Source: Siderastrea radians (taxonomy: Eukaryota; Cnidaria; Anthozoa; Scleractinia; Rhizangiidae). Taken from it: a stretch of DNA of 64,000 bases. Positions 22,663-35,106 of this stretch are shown here, in pieces. A program made the position numbers and the translations under genes. Below the pieces are notes generated by a model. The model saw only the letters and a list, made by a program, of their open reading frames with translations. It had not been told where the DNA came from and made no database searches. Where the stretch lies: NCBI GenBank assembly GCA_964017195.1, contig OZ024888.1, forward strand, positions 17,820,701 to 17,884,700. The letters run 5' to 3'. Within the stretch, counting starts at the first letter, position 1; each line of letters begins with the position of its first letter.

Positions 22663-24586
22663 CGCAAGGAGACATAACGAGATCAATTTTAGTTTACGAC
22701 AACAGACTTTTACGACGCCATATTAGTGTTCTGTTGGTGGTTGTACATGACAAAATAAGTGGTATCTGGTGCGACCGCTGACATTACATCTGGCGACACC
22801 TCTGGCTCCTTAGAAACCGCCGCCATATTTGAAAGTTGTTTGTTTTTCGATTTTGGTCCTTTTGAGATGTTTTGGAAACAAATGGATGGCTCTATTTTTG
22901 TGATGGACTTCAATATAGCTGTTTAATAGGTCCATAAGGGGCCCTATATAGCTGCAAGCAAAATGCCGATCGATCTCAGGTAATTCAAGTGCCATTCTAT
23001 CTACTCTGTTTTTGTGTGATTCTTCTAAGTTTCAGCTAAGACTTGTGCAAGCTTGAACTTAAATCCAATAATTGATTTCCTACACATATTATCTCAACTC
23101 GTCTGTAGATGAAATTCTAACGCAACACCATGCAAATGAAACCTCTTGGACATCACATATCAGAAGGCTGTTTGATTATCAGTGTTCTTAAGTTCGACTC
23201 ATATATATACAAGTAGTTACAAGTGCAAATTTCAGACATTCCAAAGAATCTCGGTACTACAATTGTTAAGGCTATCATGGAGGAAGTTTTCACAACATTC
23301 TGAAGGTCTGAACGTGTTAAAAGGCTGAAGGTTTAAAAATCCTTAACAGTGGTCCTTACGTTTGGAAAGATCTTCATACTACTTAAGCTCATACTCTACT
23401 TGAATATCCCTCTTACTTACATGTACATGAACAGCGATCAGGAGCAATCAGAGTTAGAATAAGAGACAGAAAGCTGTATGCATAGAACAGTATGCAGGTA
23501 CATGGAAATCATGCCTACATGTATATTGTTACTGTGATGTTCATGTACACAGCCATGGCCAATGATAGGAACAATCGCACATTCTGAAAGGTTCATTATG
23601 TACAGTTATGCACTGTACTCATGGTTATCATTACTTTTAAGGGATTTGCGCTTTATAAAGAAAAAAGTGTCGAAACGCACCTGCTAGTGATGAATAATAA
23701 TGACAACTGTTTACAAAATGACGTTCACGAGTAAAATTTCCGAGAAAAACGAATCTATGACTTTGAGTTTCTAGCTTATTTAATGTGCAACTTGTGGCTT
23801 GATTATGTCTCCTTCTCAATATCATGTCATTTTTCAGCAACTTGTAAAAAGCATTGCTTTCTCAAATACATGCATATTTGTAAATTGCTGGGTTTGTTAA
23901 CTTTTGCAGTATTTTGTAACATTCAAGGCATGTGGAATATTTTGTAAACGAAACATTTTTCAACCTTTTGGACATTTTCAAGGCTGCTGCCTAATGGGAG
24001 CCCAGCAGCCTGTGGTGCCTAAGTTAAGAGTGTGGGACTGACCAAATTTCTGTACTAGGAGCCATGTGGGTGCCTTACATTTTATAGTAATCTCTCAGAC
24101 AATTTCCATGCAGTTAATGTACCTAACCTTCTCATTCCAATGTAAACTTTTCTTCGGCAGCAATGTTGAATTTGGTGACATAATTACTGTAAATTCGTAG
24201 ATTGTGCATGTTATACTGTCTCGTTGTAAGTGCATGCATTGACAGTTTTTTCCTCCATTAAGAGTGAGTCCCTTAAAAGTAGTGATAGGCATACTTACGG
24301 GCTTTTAGGACAATAAATCTGTTTGCCTAAAACAACTGAAGGGCTCATCGCAAAAAGGTAGTACACTGTACATGTACATAGTACTGAATTGGCCTCAAAA
24401 TTCATGTTCCTCCAATTAGCTCTACTTTGGCACACAGGTTATTTATCATGCATGTATGTACACTGTGAATTACCCTTAATGTGTGTTACCATTAAATAAA
24501 TGTACTTTCTAGAAATCCACATTAACGTAGGTGTTACCATAATGTACTCTCTAGAAATCCAACTTGATCTGCGTGTGGTCTCAGTG
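22663..24586. other. Intergenic between TMEM222 and the LEKR1-like gene
   Basis: The two genes are transcribed away from each other, so this 1.9 kb should hold both promoters. A ccgccgccatatttg stretch at about 22817 is the only regulatory-looking site. 24498-24585 has a ~45-bp direct duplication (around tctagaaatcca) immediately upstream of the LEKR1-like start codon. Confidence 0.45.
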
Positions 24587-24864
24587 ATGGAAGACCAAGC
24601 ACTTAAACGATATGTTCCTGAGCATCCCCTCCCCCAGGAAATTCAGGAGATGAAGAAGGATGATACCGTGTGTCAGTTTTGTGGCGTGAGTTACCTCATT
24701 CACAATGAAATGAAAGCCCTGGAGGAGAGGGTGAAAGAAGCTGAGAGGCAAATGGAATACTACAAGGGGAGTGTGGAGCGAGAAGAGAAACTCAAAATTA
24801 AGGTGGCTAGCATGGAGGAGGAAAGTGACAAACTGTCGAGGGCATTGCAAGCTAGTGAAGAAAG
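24587..24864 (+). CDS. LEKR1: LEKR1-like exon 1
   Basis: 278 nt from ATG (tcagtgATGG) to donor gtatta, phase 2. Contains the C-x-x-C segment and the start of the coiled coil. An AG just before the ATG could be an acceptor for a 5' untranslated exon. Confidence 0.85.
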
Positions 24865-27800
24865 GTATTATTTATATTTAATGAGTTGTAAACACTGTAT
24901 GAGGTGTTTGTTGTCTCTGAAGGAATCAAGCTTGCTGTAAGTGCTGTCAGCGGCATCCTGATGCCATGATGAATTTGAAGTGAGCTAAAAACACTTGTAA
25001 TCGAAGACCCTGATTACATGTATATGCACATCTGTTCAGTATATCTGTGAACAAATACTCTGTCTAGAAGAAACTGTGTAGCACATACTGTACGTTTAAA
25101 ATGTAGCTTGAACGTTTCTTCTATGGGTGCTGGAATAAAAGTTCCAAAGAACCAGATGTTTTGAGGCTGCTGTGTCTTCTTCAGTTGTCAAGTTAGGGCT
25201 TGTCTGCTGAAAAAGAAGCAGTAGCCTCAAAACATCTGGTTCTTTGACACTCTGCCTAATAACCTATTGACAGAGATTACTCAGTGCCTTTCCAATAATG
25301 TGCTCTACTAACATTGGTGGTTTTACTGTTGTCAGTCATACTTGCAGAAACCTGAAAAGGTATTTTAGTTCAACAGGTTATGCACTGCAATTGATGGATT
25401 TGGATCCACTTTGTCTGTTTCTGCTATTCATTAACAGTTTGATGTCAGTGTACATAAGGTACCAGTCATTATTTAGAGGGCTGGTGCAAATAGGGTAAGG
25501 GTCAGACAATGATTTTTATGCAGGGAAAAAGGGGGGTACATAAATTTATGTATGCATATTAGGGAGCTTTGTGGTACAAAGGGGGGTAAAGGGGGGGGGG
25601 GTCAGCATAAAATGTGCTTCAAAAAGGGGAGGGTCAGGAGAATTTGAACATGGCCTCTCTGCATTTGCACCAGCCCCTCCACTCAAAATAATGTCCCGTC
25701 CCTAATTATGGTTGACGGCAGTTCAAAGTGGAAAATGCCCCGAAGACTAAAGACAAAACCTCTGTGTCTGATTGCATTTCTTTTTCAATAATTTGCAGGA
25801 CAAAGATTTTGACAGTTGATTTAACCTCAAAGCAAAGACAGATTGAAAACCTGACACAGCAGACGAAAGACTTGGAATATGGCCTACAGTGCAAGCAAGA
25901 AGAATTAACAAAAGCTCAGTTGAAATTTGCTGGTATAACAAAGTTGATTTCTACTTTTCAAAATGAACTGCAGACACAGAGAACAACCTTGAATGATATA
26001 AAAGTTAATGTCCAAGAGAACTATCAAGATATTTCAGAGTATCATAAAAAAGCTGTGGCTAATGTAGCTCTTCTGTGCAAGAAGTTTACTGAAGAAAAAA
26101 GTGCCTTGGCAGACAGTTTAATGAAGGTGAGTGCAAGTCAACAGGTCAGGGGAACAGGAAGATGTGAAAGCCATGTAAAAACATCCGGGGGGCTACTCAA
26201 TAAAGTTTCATATGAGGAGGCTCTGCCTATTTCCCTTTCGTAAATGGGCGTTGCCATTTTTGACGGTCGATGCCATCATTGGTAACCAAGCCTTTTGTCA
26301 TGGTAGATGTAATATATGCTCTGGATTAAGTCACAATAAGGTAACAGATACATTTTTAAATAGTCTTAGAAAGAACAAAGTTTAAGGCCAAGTTGAATTT
26401 ACGTTAAACGTTCTGGAAAGGGCTAGGGTCACCTATTACAGATGTATCAGTTATGAAAGACAGTTAATTATAAGACAAGTAGTATATACTTTAATTTTTC
26501 GGAATTGTGGCGGATTGGCGTGGTAGTGTAGTGGTAAGGGAGAGAGATTAGCATACGAAAGGACCAGGGTTCGAATCTGGGTTGTGAATGTCTTTCTTTT
26601 TAGTAGAAAAACTTTCAATAATAGTTCAAAAATTTTCTAGCTATCTTAAAAATGGCAACGACCGTTTACGAAAGGAAAATTGCGGAGGCTCCACCCCAAG
26701 GTCCAACCCCTTACCCTTTTATATACCATTTTCAACTGAGTTCTTCAATATTTTTGTTGCAAACCAACTTTAATTTTTCAAACTGTGTACTGTGCTGGAC
26801 ATAGTATTTTGCTTTGCTTGGCGTGTGTCCTTCATGTGTCTTTAAAAATTCCTACTTTGATCAGACAAAAAAATAATGATTTAAAAACTAGTCTGTATGA
26901 TTTATTTTACCCAAGACAAAAATCATCAGCTGCAGTGCATTATGTGACAATTTCAAGTTCCGTGGCCATTTTCAACTTTACTATTCATGTACATAGTTTA
27001 GCAGAGGGAGTGTTTTGTGGCAGAACAAAATATTGAGCAATGTGACTACACTGTAGTCAACAAGATCTAGAAGACAAATCTGAGTGGGTGAAGGGGTACC
27101 ATCTCAACAAAAATTATTTTATCAAAGGCTAAGGGTTTGAGCATACAGGCTGAGCTGCACCATGTATGGAACTTTATTGAATACCCCTCCCCCTCCCAGC
27201 TGCCTCACAATCCACTGATTGACCTGATTTTTGTCCCTGTAGTCTGAGAATGAAAAGAGCCTACAGCAAGAAGCTCTTGGCGAAGCTGAATTTTCTGCCC
27301 AGGATTTAAAAAAGAAATTTGCACAGTTGGAAGGCAAAGTTAGTGCACTCGAGAAGGAACTGGCAAAAACAAAGGAACAGAATAATTCATGCAATAATGA
27401 AATAATGTGTTACAAGGAACTGATAAAGTAAGTCATGCAGATACATAAAGAGGATTTCATGCAAAATTAATTGCTGACCATTTAGGTAATTTTGATTTTC
27501 ATGTTGAATTTGTGTATTCAAGGTGGCAGCCAAGTACATGTATAATAAAAAATTGTGCAATTTATGTCGCAAATGACACTGCACACTCAGGACTGTAAAT
27601 GTGTGGTTCCTGGAACCACCCCAAGGAAGGTCATTGGAAGTCCCAAGGGGGGAGGGGTGCAAAAGCTCAAAATGTTTGATAAACTGATGAACTGGAATCT
27701 CTAGAGAGGTGATTTTTTTTGGGGGGGGGGGGGGGGAGGAGGTTGGTTGAGGTTTAAACCAAAAGAAAAAACGTTCCATTGCAGGGAAATTGATATTTTC

Positions 27801-30800
27801 TGGAACAACAATTCTTCTTTCTACCTAACTGGGACTGCCCATTTTTTTGCAAATCTGTTTGGACATCTGCTATCTTATACTGTGTACGCACTGTACAATC
27901 CATCAAGTTGTAGAAACGTGGAGGTTGTGTATTTGTTATCGTTAACTGTCTCTACCCAGGTGTATAAATCTATACCAATGAAAAAATGCTGGGGTGGGTG
28001 GAGGGGGGGGGGATCCTGCAATGGACAAGCATCCCATCCTTACAGTCTATCAGCATAACTGAAGTACGTGTGATCAACAGATTGCAGTAAAACACATGGA
28101 CAATAATATGTATGTCTTGGGGTGATTTCAACTCTCACTATTCACTTATTCCAAGTTTATCTGTTGTATATTAAGCTTTTTTCCTGACCACAGTTTACAA
28201 AGTAAAGTACATGTAGATTTGTTTTTTCTCCAGGTCAAAATCAAATGATTTGAATGACTACAAAGAAAAATTACAGAATCAAGCAGAGACGTTTAAACAA
28301 GAAACCAAGAAGAAACAAGATGATTTACTAGCAAAAGAAAAACAGATTCAGCAACTGTCGGAGAACTGTAAAAATCTTGAGCGGTGCATTGCAGAATTTA
28401 CAAAGATCAGAGATGAAGAACAAGAGAAAAGTGCTAACTCACTGGAGGAAATTAAAGTAGGTTTTTTATGTGCTGTATTATGTAGTGATAGATGTACATG
28501 TACTTTGTGCTGGTTGATGCAGAAAGAAAGTGGGTAGCTTTGAAAATGAGTGATGTTCATGGGAAATATTAGGCCTTCATCAAATGGATTCAATGTCTTC
28601 CAACATTGCTGAAAACAAATAAATGTTGTATGAATGTTTGATGGCAATCAAACTTTGTTCAACATTCAACATCGTTCAGCGTCCTTCAGAATCATTTACA
28701 TTACAATATTATTCAACAGTGTACCCGAACACGTTTAAACCTTTAGGTCCTAACAGTCATGAAAATGAAGTTTCTCTTTACATTATCACTACTTGTTCAA
28801 ACGTTCAAGTGATGAGAATAAAGAATGTGATCACAAAGGATAAGATGTCTTGATATTTAGACAAATTCTCTTTACTAGTTCCATAAGAAATGTATGGAGA
28901 ACGCTATCGAGAATATGCATTTTTATATTACCCGTTTTGCCGGTGCCTCACGGCTACATGATGTTGTGCGTATATAGTGAAAAATTCAACTTGGAATACA
29001 ATACAAAGCCTGTATTTTTTCTCTCTGTTGTCTATGAACAGGCTTTGAAGGAATCCTTCACAAAAACAAAAGATGAAGTAGCAGCTCTAAAACAGGAGAG
29101 GTACAGTGACACACAAATCTTATTTCGATTTTCAGATCCGAGATGGAACTAGTTCGCTCGCTCTTAGTGGCTTCTTGAGAGCCAGCGACCTGGTGCCTTC
29201 AGAGTGTTTCTGTTACTCCAAGCAACGTTAGACCTGGTTTAAGGACGGTTCCACCTTTAGGGTGCTTACGTTCTGCGCATCTCGGGGTGGTTCAAGAAAT
29301 TCGGTTTTGTTAAGGACGTCACCTACTAATTCAAAGGTATTTTTGCGCGGTCTATGACTTTGCGGGAAAAGGAGATCTTAGCAAAGGCTGTTAATTTGAA
29401 TGCGAAAAGAAAATTGGGGGTAACCACGCATTTTACAGAGACAATTGAGCTTAAATTTGGGAAAGAAATGCCATACGTTGTTATGTATGATAACGCTCTT
29501 TAGAATTGTGATTGCCTTATCGTCAGGTTGTTTTCACATTCATCAGGGAAATGATGATTTCTGCGCACCATAATCGCATAGAGCAACTGAGAGAAAGCTT
29601 TAAGAAGAAGCTGGAAGAAGCAGATGCTTGGCCAGGGAAGGTTGGCTCACGAATTTGTCTTTAGACTACGAGCAGTGATAGTTATGCATTAAACGAAACA
29701 AACGAGCACAAGTTACATGCTGCTGATTAAGCATAGAGCGCTATTTTCTCTTACAAGCCTGCGAAAGAGACACGAAGCGCGGATAATCGCTCGCAAATCT
29801 CACGTGCTTGCTCAGTCTAACGCCGAACCATCTCACGCAAAAATATCATCGCCTGTCTGGTTTGTAGAATGGCAACACAGTTTTCCATGCGCCAGAAACT
29901 TTTTTTAATGGAATTCATGTGCTTCGCTTCTCGTTTGATCTTAGCTAACACATCCAAACTAATTTCTGAGTTATTCTGAGCTTCAGTTACTCTGTTGCAG
30001 CTTGAGAAGGTCTTAAAGGAAAAAGAAGCTCAGTTTAGTGAAGAGAAAAACAATATGTGGAAGGAGTTAACGGATGCATTTCAAAAGGTATCTTGCAGTA
30101 TATAGAGATCTAGTGTTCACAACATGAACAAGGATGCCACGCCACTATATATAGTTGAAAACCATTTAAACCGGTTTCTCAATAAAGACAAGGTTATTTT
30201 GACACTTTGATTGGTAAAAAAGAAGAATTTTGTAAAAGTTGTGCATTATTTCTTTGTCGCTGTTCAAACTTCAAGTATTTGTTTCGACACAGAAAAAAGC
30301 TGTTTCATTACATACTTCTCAAGAGGCCAGGAGTATAAAACGGACTAGGCTCTACCCACGCTCGACATCACTCGATTTGCACTTAGAAGTTAAAACTTTT
30401 GCACGTAGAAGTTCAGACTTGGAGCCATGACTTTTAAAACATATACTTTTAGCTCATAACAATTAATTCAAGGGATGAGTTTGAAGTGTTATCGTAAATA
30501 TGTACTACTGTAGAGGTAACCCGCGTTGTGGTAACTGGTTCTAGTTGCTAGTTTCTTTCGCGCTCAGTGTCTTGCGAATCAAGATATCTCGGAGAAAGTT
30601 CCACTCTCTAACCTTCCTACATTAGGTAATTACGGAAAGGAAAACATCTAATCTTTATTCTTCACTGATTTCAAACTATTGTCTTGTTCAGTATTGACTG
30701 ACAAAGAAACCCTGGTACATGTTTTTTACAGTGCCTTTGCACGTTTAAAGAAAACATCGAAAACAATAAACCCCATGGGCATGAAAAAAAAGGAGAGGTG

Positions 30801-33800
30801 ATTGTTGTTTGAAGTTTTAGATACAGTCAATAACAGTGCAGTTCAAAGTGTATTATCGTTTGCCCTCTTTAATCCTGCCGTTTCGTTTCTCTTTTAAAGG
30901 AGATGGATGAGGAGCAACGGAAACATATAGAAGAGCTGGCTACATGGAAGAAAGAGGCCAAGGCTGCACAAGAGAAAGTACGCGTGCATTTTGTCTGTTT
31001 ACTGTATATGATAGAGAAGCGAGTGCGTAACGGGCTTAACGGGCGAGCGTTTTGTTACATTGTTAATCTCTTCCTACCCATTGTTAAAGAGGCCATGTTG
31101 TGGGTATTTTTGAACTGGGGGTCACAACTGTGTCGGTTGAAATTAAGACTAAGTCTAAAGTGCCTTTTGTTGAACACAAAACGCTCCTTTAAGGCTGGTT
31201 TCCATATGATCGCTACGATTGCTGCGATCGCTGGAAAAAACGTCTTGTAAACGATAGAACTGCATGAAGTCTATCTCAGCGGTTGTTGTCGCAATGATTA
31301 TTATTAGAGGTTTTGTTATGGAAACCAACCATAAATGATCAATAGGAAGATAGTGAGTGAGTTTCGCAAGGGAGAACAAGCATAATCATTTTTAGAAATT
31401 TTTCCGAGACATCTCGGGAGAACTCAGTTGAAAAAATGGCCCAATCCATTTCTATCATAGCCATCTACAACTAAACTTACTCATTTATAGTCTCAGAAAA
31501 CTGGCAGAGAATTTTACACAAAACTGATTCGTTATTTTACGGTTTCCATTACTTGAAATGTGTCTTCTAGCGTTTTAAAGTAATACAAAAAGTAGGTGTT
31601 GTAGCTCTTTCAAATCCCCGCCATTTTATATTTTATTTACACGCGCGCTTAACGATCTTATGAGAATTGCAGCGTTATTTGCTATACTTTGTTTGAGTGT
31701 TATTAAAGTACCCTGGTGAGGTGATAGCGTTCGCCTGCAAAAAAAAACTTGAAAAAACTTAAAGCGATTGTTGTTTACTATCAAAGTTCTCCGATTATGG
31801 TTGTCTCAAATTGATCACATGCCGGGTGCGAGTAATAAAATTAGTATTATTGTTATAAGACACGTATAATACCAGTGTTCTTACCAGGATTTTCTACTTT
31901 GGGGTCCACAGTACCCATAGAGAAGCTAAAAGGGGGTCATGAGGGAGAAAAGCGGGTCACAATTTAGATACAGTTTTACTCACAGCTCTGAGTTAGAGTA
32001 AATACCTCATACTTTCTTAGATAACTGAGATGTTCAATGTCTGAATGAATAAGCCGTAACCAATAAAATTTTGGTTTACATTAAAAGAAATGTTGCTATG
32101 TACGTATGGCGTTTTTTCTTTTCTTTATTTGCGCCCTTGGGACCTCTTGGGCTAATTCTAGTGCGGCATTTCCTGAAAGAGTGCGGCAATGCAGCAATGC
32201 CGCGGTCTGGTAAGAACACTGCGTGTGGCTTGGTTATACCGTGGTTACATTCGTTTTCTTTCATTTTTAGTTCAGAGAGGACATCACGGCACTAAACAGA
32301 AAACACCGTGAAGAGGCCAAACGTCTGGAACAGGCTGTGAATGAAGCTAAAGTAAGTGGAGCTTTCCAAAAATTCCAGTGATCACTTTTACTGATGATTC
32401 TTTAGTATTTTGCAAAAGCTTTGCACAAAACGTTGCCTCATTTGCCATACTTTTTTCATGTCATAGAAACTTGGCAGATTGAGCAACTGCAAGACAATTT
32501 TTTTGGGCAGTTGTCCATTTCATAAAATTGCCATGGAACAATTTTAACAGTACTCATCATATACCGCAATTTTATATTACAAACACTTAGATAAGACAGC
32601 GAAAACGGTCAACTGCAGGACATTTTACAAACATTTTATAGGGTAACCCGCATTTACAAAACGTCGCTTCTTTCTCTCAGGAATAGCCATGCGAGAAGTA
32701 AAAATTAAACTTTTCTTGCCGCGGATGTCCCTTTACCGCGTGAAGCGAAGGAAATAGGAGACGTCTGCACGCAGGCTAGCCGCACAAAAACTCGATTTGC
32801 AATGAGGAGAAAGATACTACTCTAAGTAGAGGGGAGGGAGGGGTGGTTCAGGTTTTCTTTGCTTCCTCCAAGTCGCAGCACTACAACTTGAAGTAAACTC
32901 AGTTTTGAAAAATTGTTCCTAATAATATAAACTTTGCTCTTATTGCAGGAGAAAAGCGAACAGTCAAGAAACGCTAACAATTCAATCATACAAAACCTGG
33001 AGGCAAAACTCGTGGATATGGAAAACCGCGTGCGTCAGCCGTCAGTTGAGTCAGTGGAAGAAGTCGCCAAATTAAGAACCAGGCTCCAGGAGTCGGAAAG
33101 AACGCTCCGAGAAGCCGAGGAGCAAATTGAAGAACTGGAAACTAAAAAGGAGTCGTGGAGGCAAGAGGTAGGAGGCGACAAATAATTCTGTTAGAAAGAT
33201 TAACCCACCTGGTAGCCTTATTACCAAGAGATATGAAAACTAAACTACTAAACAGAAAGAAATCGAAGAAATGAGATTTTTGTCTGGAAGTTTTAACCAA
33301 ATCTTGGGCACCATTAACCGGTAGAGTATTTTCCACCGTTCTGTTGTTGTTGTTTGTCTTGGAGGACCTTGGAAGCGTGTTGAAACACGTTGTTATGCTC
33401 GTTCTAACGTGCTGGTAGTCAGTCAACCCACAGGTAGCCCAAGCTCATACTACCACAAAGCGAGGAATAATTATAATTCATACCAGCGCTGTGTGAGTCA
33501 AAACACGACCTTTCAACGGAAGCGCTATTGGGTGGCATAGTGGCCGAACGCTTTATAAGACGTTGTGTGAGCGTCGTCCACTCTTATTGCTCAGTCTGAA
33601 GACAACAGTGATATATGTTATACGGCGACAAAGTTGCGCTCGTTGGGCTTTACGGGTAATGTGATAAGAAAATACGGGACTTTTCATTTAATCTTGGGTA
33701 ACTGACGGCAACACACTTTTTTACAGGTCGCTTTTTTACAAGAAACAGTTCGGCGTGAGTGCGAGGAGCGCTTGGAGCTAACAGATGCCCTGGCTGATGC

Positions 33801-34122
33801 GCGGACTCAACTATTAGCCCTCCAACGTACTTCCAGTGCCTCTCTGTCACGAAGCAGTAGTCTTAACTTTTCATCTGGCAACCTCAACCGTGGAAGTAGC
33901 AAGGGCCTCGCCTTAAATGGACTCAGCGACAGTGCTGGTTCCCAGGCCACGTCTTGCTCCGTTGGTTTTGACGGAGGGGTAGGTTATAGGCCTGGCTCAG
34001 GCACGCGTGAATCTGGGAGGACATCACGTGCAGGGAGCGTGGACGATAGCCGGCAGCGAATAGCTGCAGCTGTTCGGCAATCGGGTTCAAAGAGTCGATT
34101 GGGTGGAAATTTCAGTAGCTGA
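24587..34122 (+). CDS. LEKR1: LEKR1-like coiled-coil protein
   Basis: Eleven exons with consistent AG/GT junctions and phases give 2,028 nt (675 residues plus stop): 24587-24864, 25799-26126, 27243-27427, 28234-28456, 29042-29100, 29547-29640, 30001-30087, 30900-30977, 32271-32351, 32949-33167 and 33727-34122. The N-terminus has H-P-L-P-Q-E-I-Q-E-M-K and a short C-Q-F-C-G-V-S-Y-L-I-H segment. Almost everything after it is Lys/Glu/Gln-rich heptad coiled coil, and the last exon ends in a Ser/Gly/Arg-rich tail. The N-terminal motif and composition fit leucine-, glutamate- and lysine-rich protein 1; that name is from recall of the family and less certain than the gene structure. Its molecular role is unknown. 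An AATAAA follows at 34196. Confidence 0.85.
25145..25246. repeat. 102-bp hairpin repeat in LEKR1-like intron 1
   Basis: caaagaaccagatgttttga and its inverse face each other around a ~45-bp loop; the arms are about 28 bp. Confidence 0.75.
25799..26126 (+). CDS. LEKR1: LEKR1-like exon 2
   Basis: 328 nt; acceptor aatttgcag, donor gtgagt. Coiled coil with a Q-N-E-L-Q-T-Q-R stretch; joins exon 1 in phase. Confidence 0.9.
26511..26590 (+). repeat. tRNA-like SINE head in LEKR1-like intron 2
   Basis: An A-box-like tggcgtggtagtgtagtgg and a good B box ggttcgaatct at tRNA spacing, but no sound acceptor stem. Probably a tRNA-derived SINE. Confidence 0.45.
27243..27427 (+). CDS. LEKR1: LEKR1-like exon 3
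   Basis: 185 nt; acceptor ccctgtag, donor gtaagt, phase 2 out. Heptad coiled coil. Confidence 0.9.
27948..28035 (+). mobile_element. SINE body fragment in LEKR1-like intron 3
   Basis: Shares the blocks acccaggtgtataaat, tgctgggg and ctgcaatgga(c)...gcatcccatcc with the more complete SINE at 39878-40080. The tRNA head is missing. Confidence 0.6.
28234..28456 (+). CDS. LEKR1: LEKR1-like exon 4
   Basis: 223 nt; acceptor ttctccag, donor gtaggt. Lys/Gln/Glu-rich coiled coil. Confidence 0.9.
28733..28935 (+). mobile_element. Fragment of the TTAA/CCCTTT MITE family
   Basis: Starts ttaaacctttaggtcc and keeps the internal text ttctc...tatcactact...gaaatgtatggagaa seen in the copy at 49759-49965. 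Ends are degraded. Confidence 0.45.
29042..29100 (+). CDS. LEKR1: LEKR1-like exon 5
   Basis: 59 nt; acceptor tatgaacag, donor gtacag, phase 2 out. Encodes A-L-K-E-S-F-T-K-T-K-D-E-V-A-A-L-K-Q-E. Confidence 0.85.
29243..29520 (+). mobile_element. Half copy of a TTAA-flanked MITE
   Basis: After ttaa, ggacggt(t/g)cc... runs parallel to the left half of the complete element at 61555-61946 (shared ctgcgcat/ctcggg, agatcttagcaa, gggggtaacc, aaatttgg-aaagaaatgccatac). The right half is absent. Confidence 0.68.
29547..29640 (+). CDS. LEKR1: LEKR1-like exon 6
   Basis: 94 nt; acceptor cattcatcag, donor gttggc (weak). Encodes E-M-M-I-S-A-H-H-N-R-I-E-Q-L-R-E-S-F. A TTAA-type MITE remnant ends about 25 bp upstream of it. 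Confidence 0.82.
30001..30087 (+). CDS. LEKR1: LEKR1-like exon 7
   Basis: 87 nt, phase 0-0; acceptor ctgttgcag, donor gtatct. Encodes L-E-K-V-L-K-E-K-E-A-Q-F. Confidence 0.87.
30900..30977 (+). CDS. LEKR1: LEKR1-like exon 8
   Basis: 78 nt, phase 0-0; acceptor cttttaaag, donor gtacgc. Encodes E-M-D-E-E-Q-R-K-H-I-E-E-L. Confidence 0.87.
31191..31331. mobile_element. Short MITE with ggctggtttccat ends
   Basis: ggctggtttccatat and inverted gttatggaaaccaacc bound about 140 bp that contain repeated cgatcgct-like text. Lies in LEKR1-like intron 8. Confidence 0.5.
32271..32351 (+). CDS. LEKR1: LEKR1-like exon 9
   Basis: 81 nt, phase 0-0; acceptor catttttag, donor gtaagt. Encodes F-R-E-D-I-T-A-L-N-R-K-H-R-E-E-A. 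Confidence 0.9.
32949..33167 (+). CDS. LEKR1: LEKR1-like exon 10
   Basis: 219 nt, phase 0-0; acceptor cttattgcag, donor gtagga. Long uninterrupted coiled coil. Confidence 0.9.
33727..34122 (+). CDS. LEKR1: LEKR1-like exon 11 (terminal)
   Basis: 396 nt ending TGA; acceptor tttttacag. The last coiled-coil helix is followed by a low-complexity Ser/Gly/Arg tail. Confidence 0.9.
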   Translation, partial: VAFLQETVRRECEERLELTDALADARTQLLALQRTSSASLSRSSSLNFSSGNLNRGSSKGLALNGLSDSAGSQATSCSVGFDGGVGYRPGSGTRESGRTSRAGSVDDSRQRIAAAVRQSGSKSRLGGNFSS

Positions 34123-34195
34123 CAGAGTATTGTAAAATTGAGCCGGCGAACAACGCAACTGTTGGTCACGTCACATCACGCAACGCTGTCACTTA

Positions 34196-34201
34196 AATAA
34201 A
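34196..34201 (+). terminator. Polyadenylation signal AATAAA
   Basis: A canonical hexamer 74 bp after the LEKR1-like stop codon. Confidence 0.7.
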
Positions 34202-34799
34202 CTGAATTGACAGTACTGGTCAAATTGTAACGCTTGAAATACCCGGCAAAGGAACAGCAATCCCGAAGCATGCGTCAGAGTGGCGGGACGAAGAAACCCC
34301 CGGTGGCGGGACCTCGCATGTACAAAAATCCTGAACTGTGTTGACTCGGAACAGCTGAAAACAGATCGTGTGATGCGAAGCGTCAGCAGTTAACTTAACA
34401 AGCCAAATTAAACAAAAAACTGAATGCCAGGCTGAACAAACAGATATAGGAGAGGTCCTAGTTATCTCAAGTTTTTAGCACCGTCTGCTAAGTTTTACCT
34501 TATTTTAGTGTCTTATTCGCTTACAAATACAAGAGTATTTATCCATGTCAGCAACATTGGTACTGGCCATGCTGTGTCCTGCAAGAACAAGTTCTATCAA
34601 GAAATATTGTCCGTATCCCAACAATGCTTCAGAAACTGTTTAGATTTTGCTATCTCTGTATATACTGCACATACGTCTCTGTTTGGCTTGTAATATAATT
34701 AAGGATTTACCCGGTTGCGTTGTCGCTTTATTGTACAAAGATTAATATAATTTAGCCCACGAGCCCACATTCTACGTATTAGGGAAGTGGTCATAACAA

Positions 34800-35106
34800 G
34801 TGTACTCGATGAGGACCCACCTTGTGTAGGGGTAGGGGGGCTATGCAAGATACCACCTGTTTGATTAGCCAAATGAATAAAATTTATTGGCCTCAAAATT
34901 TGAGTTGAGAATTCCATATTAGGTGTGCATGAAGCTGGCATTGCTGTAGAAATGGCACAGGGAGGTTTGAATCTTTTTCTTAGTTTCTACTCCTGTTAGA
35001 TTGGGGGCTATACAAACTAAGACACCATCTTTTAAGGTGGGGGTAGGGGAGTACATGAAGAGACCACCGGTCTTTTTGCAGAATGGTGGGTCCTATCCGA
35101 GTACAG
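34800..35106. mobile_element. ~300-bp inverted-repeat element
   Basis: gtgtactcgatgaggaccca and its inverse near 35085-35105 form the ends, with further imperfect pairing of ggggtagggg blocks. Non-coding. Confidence 0.55.
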
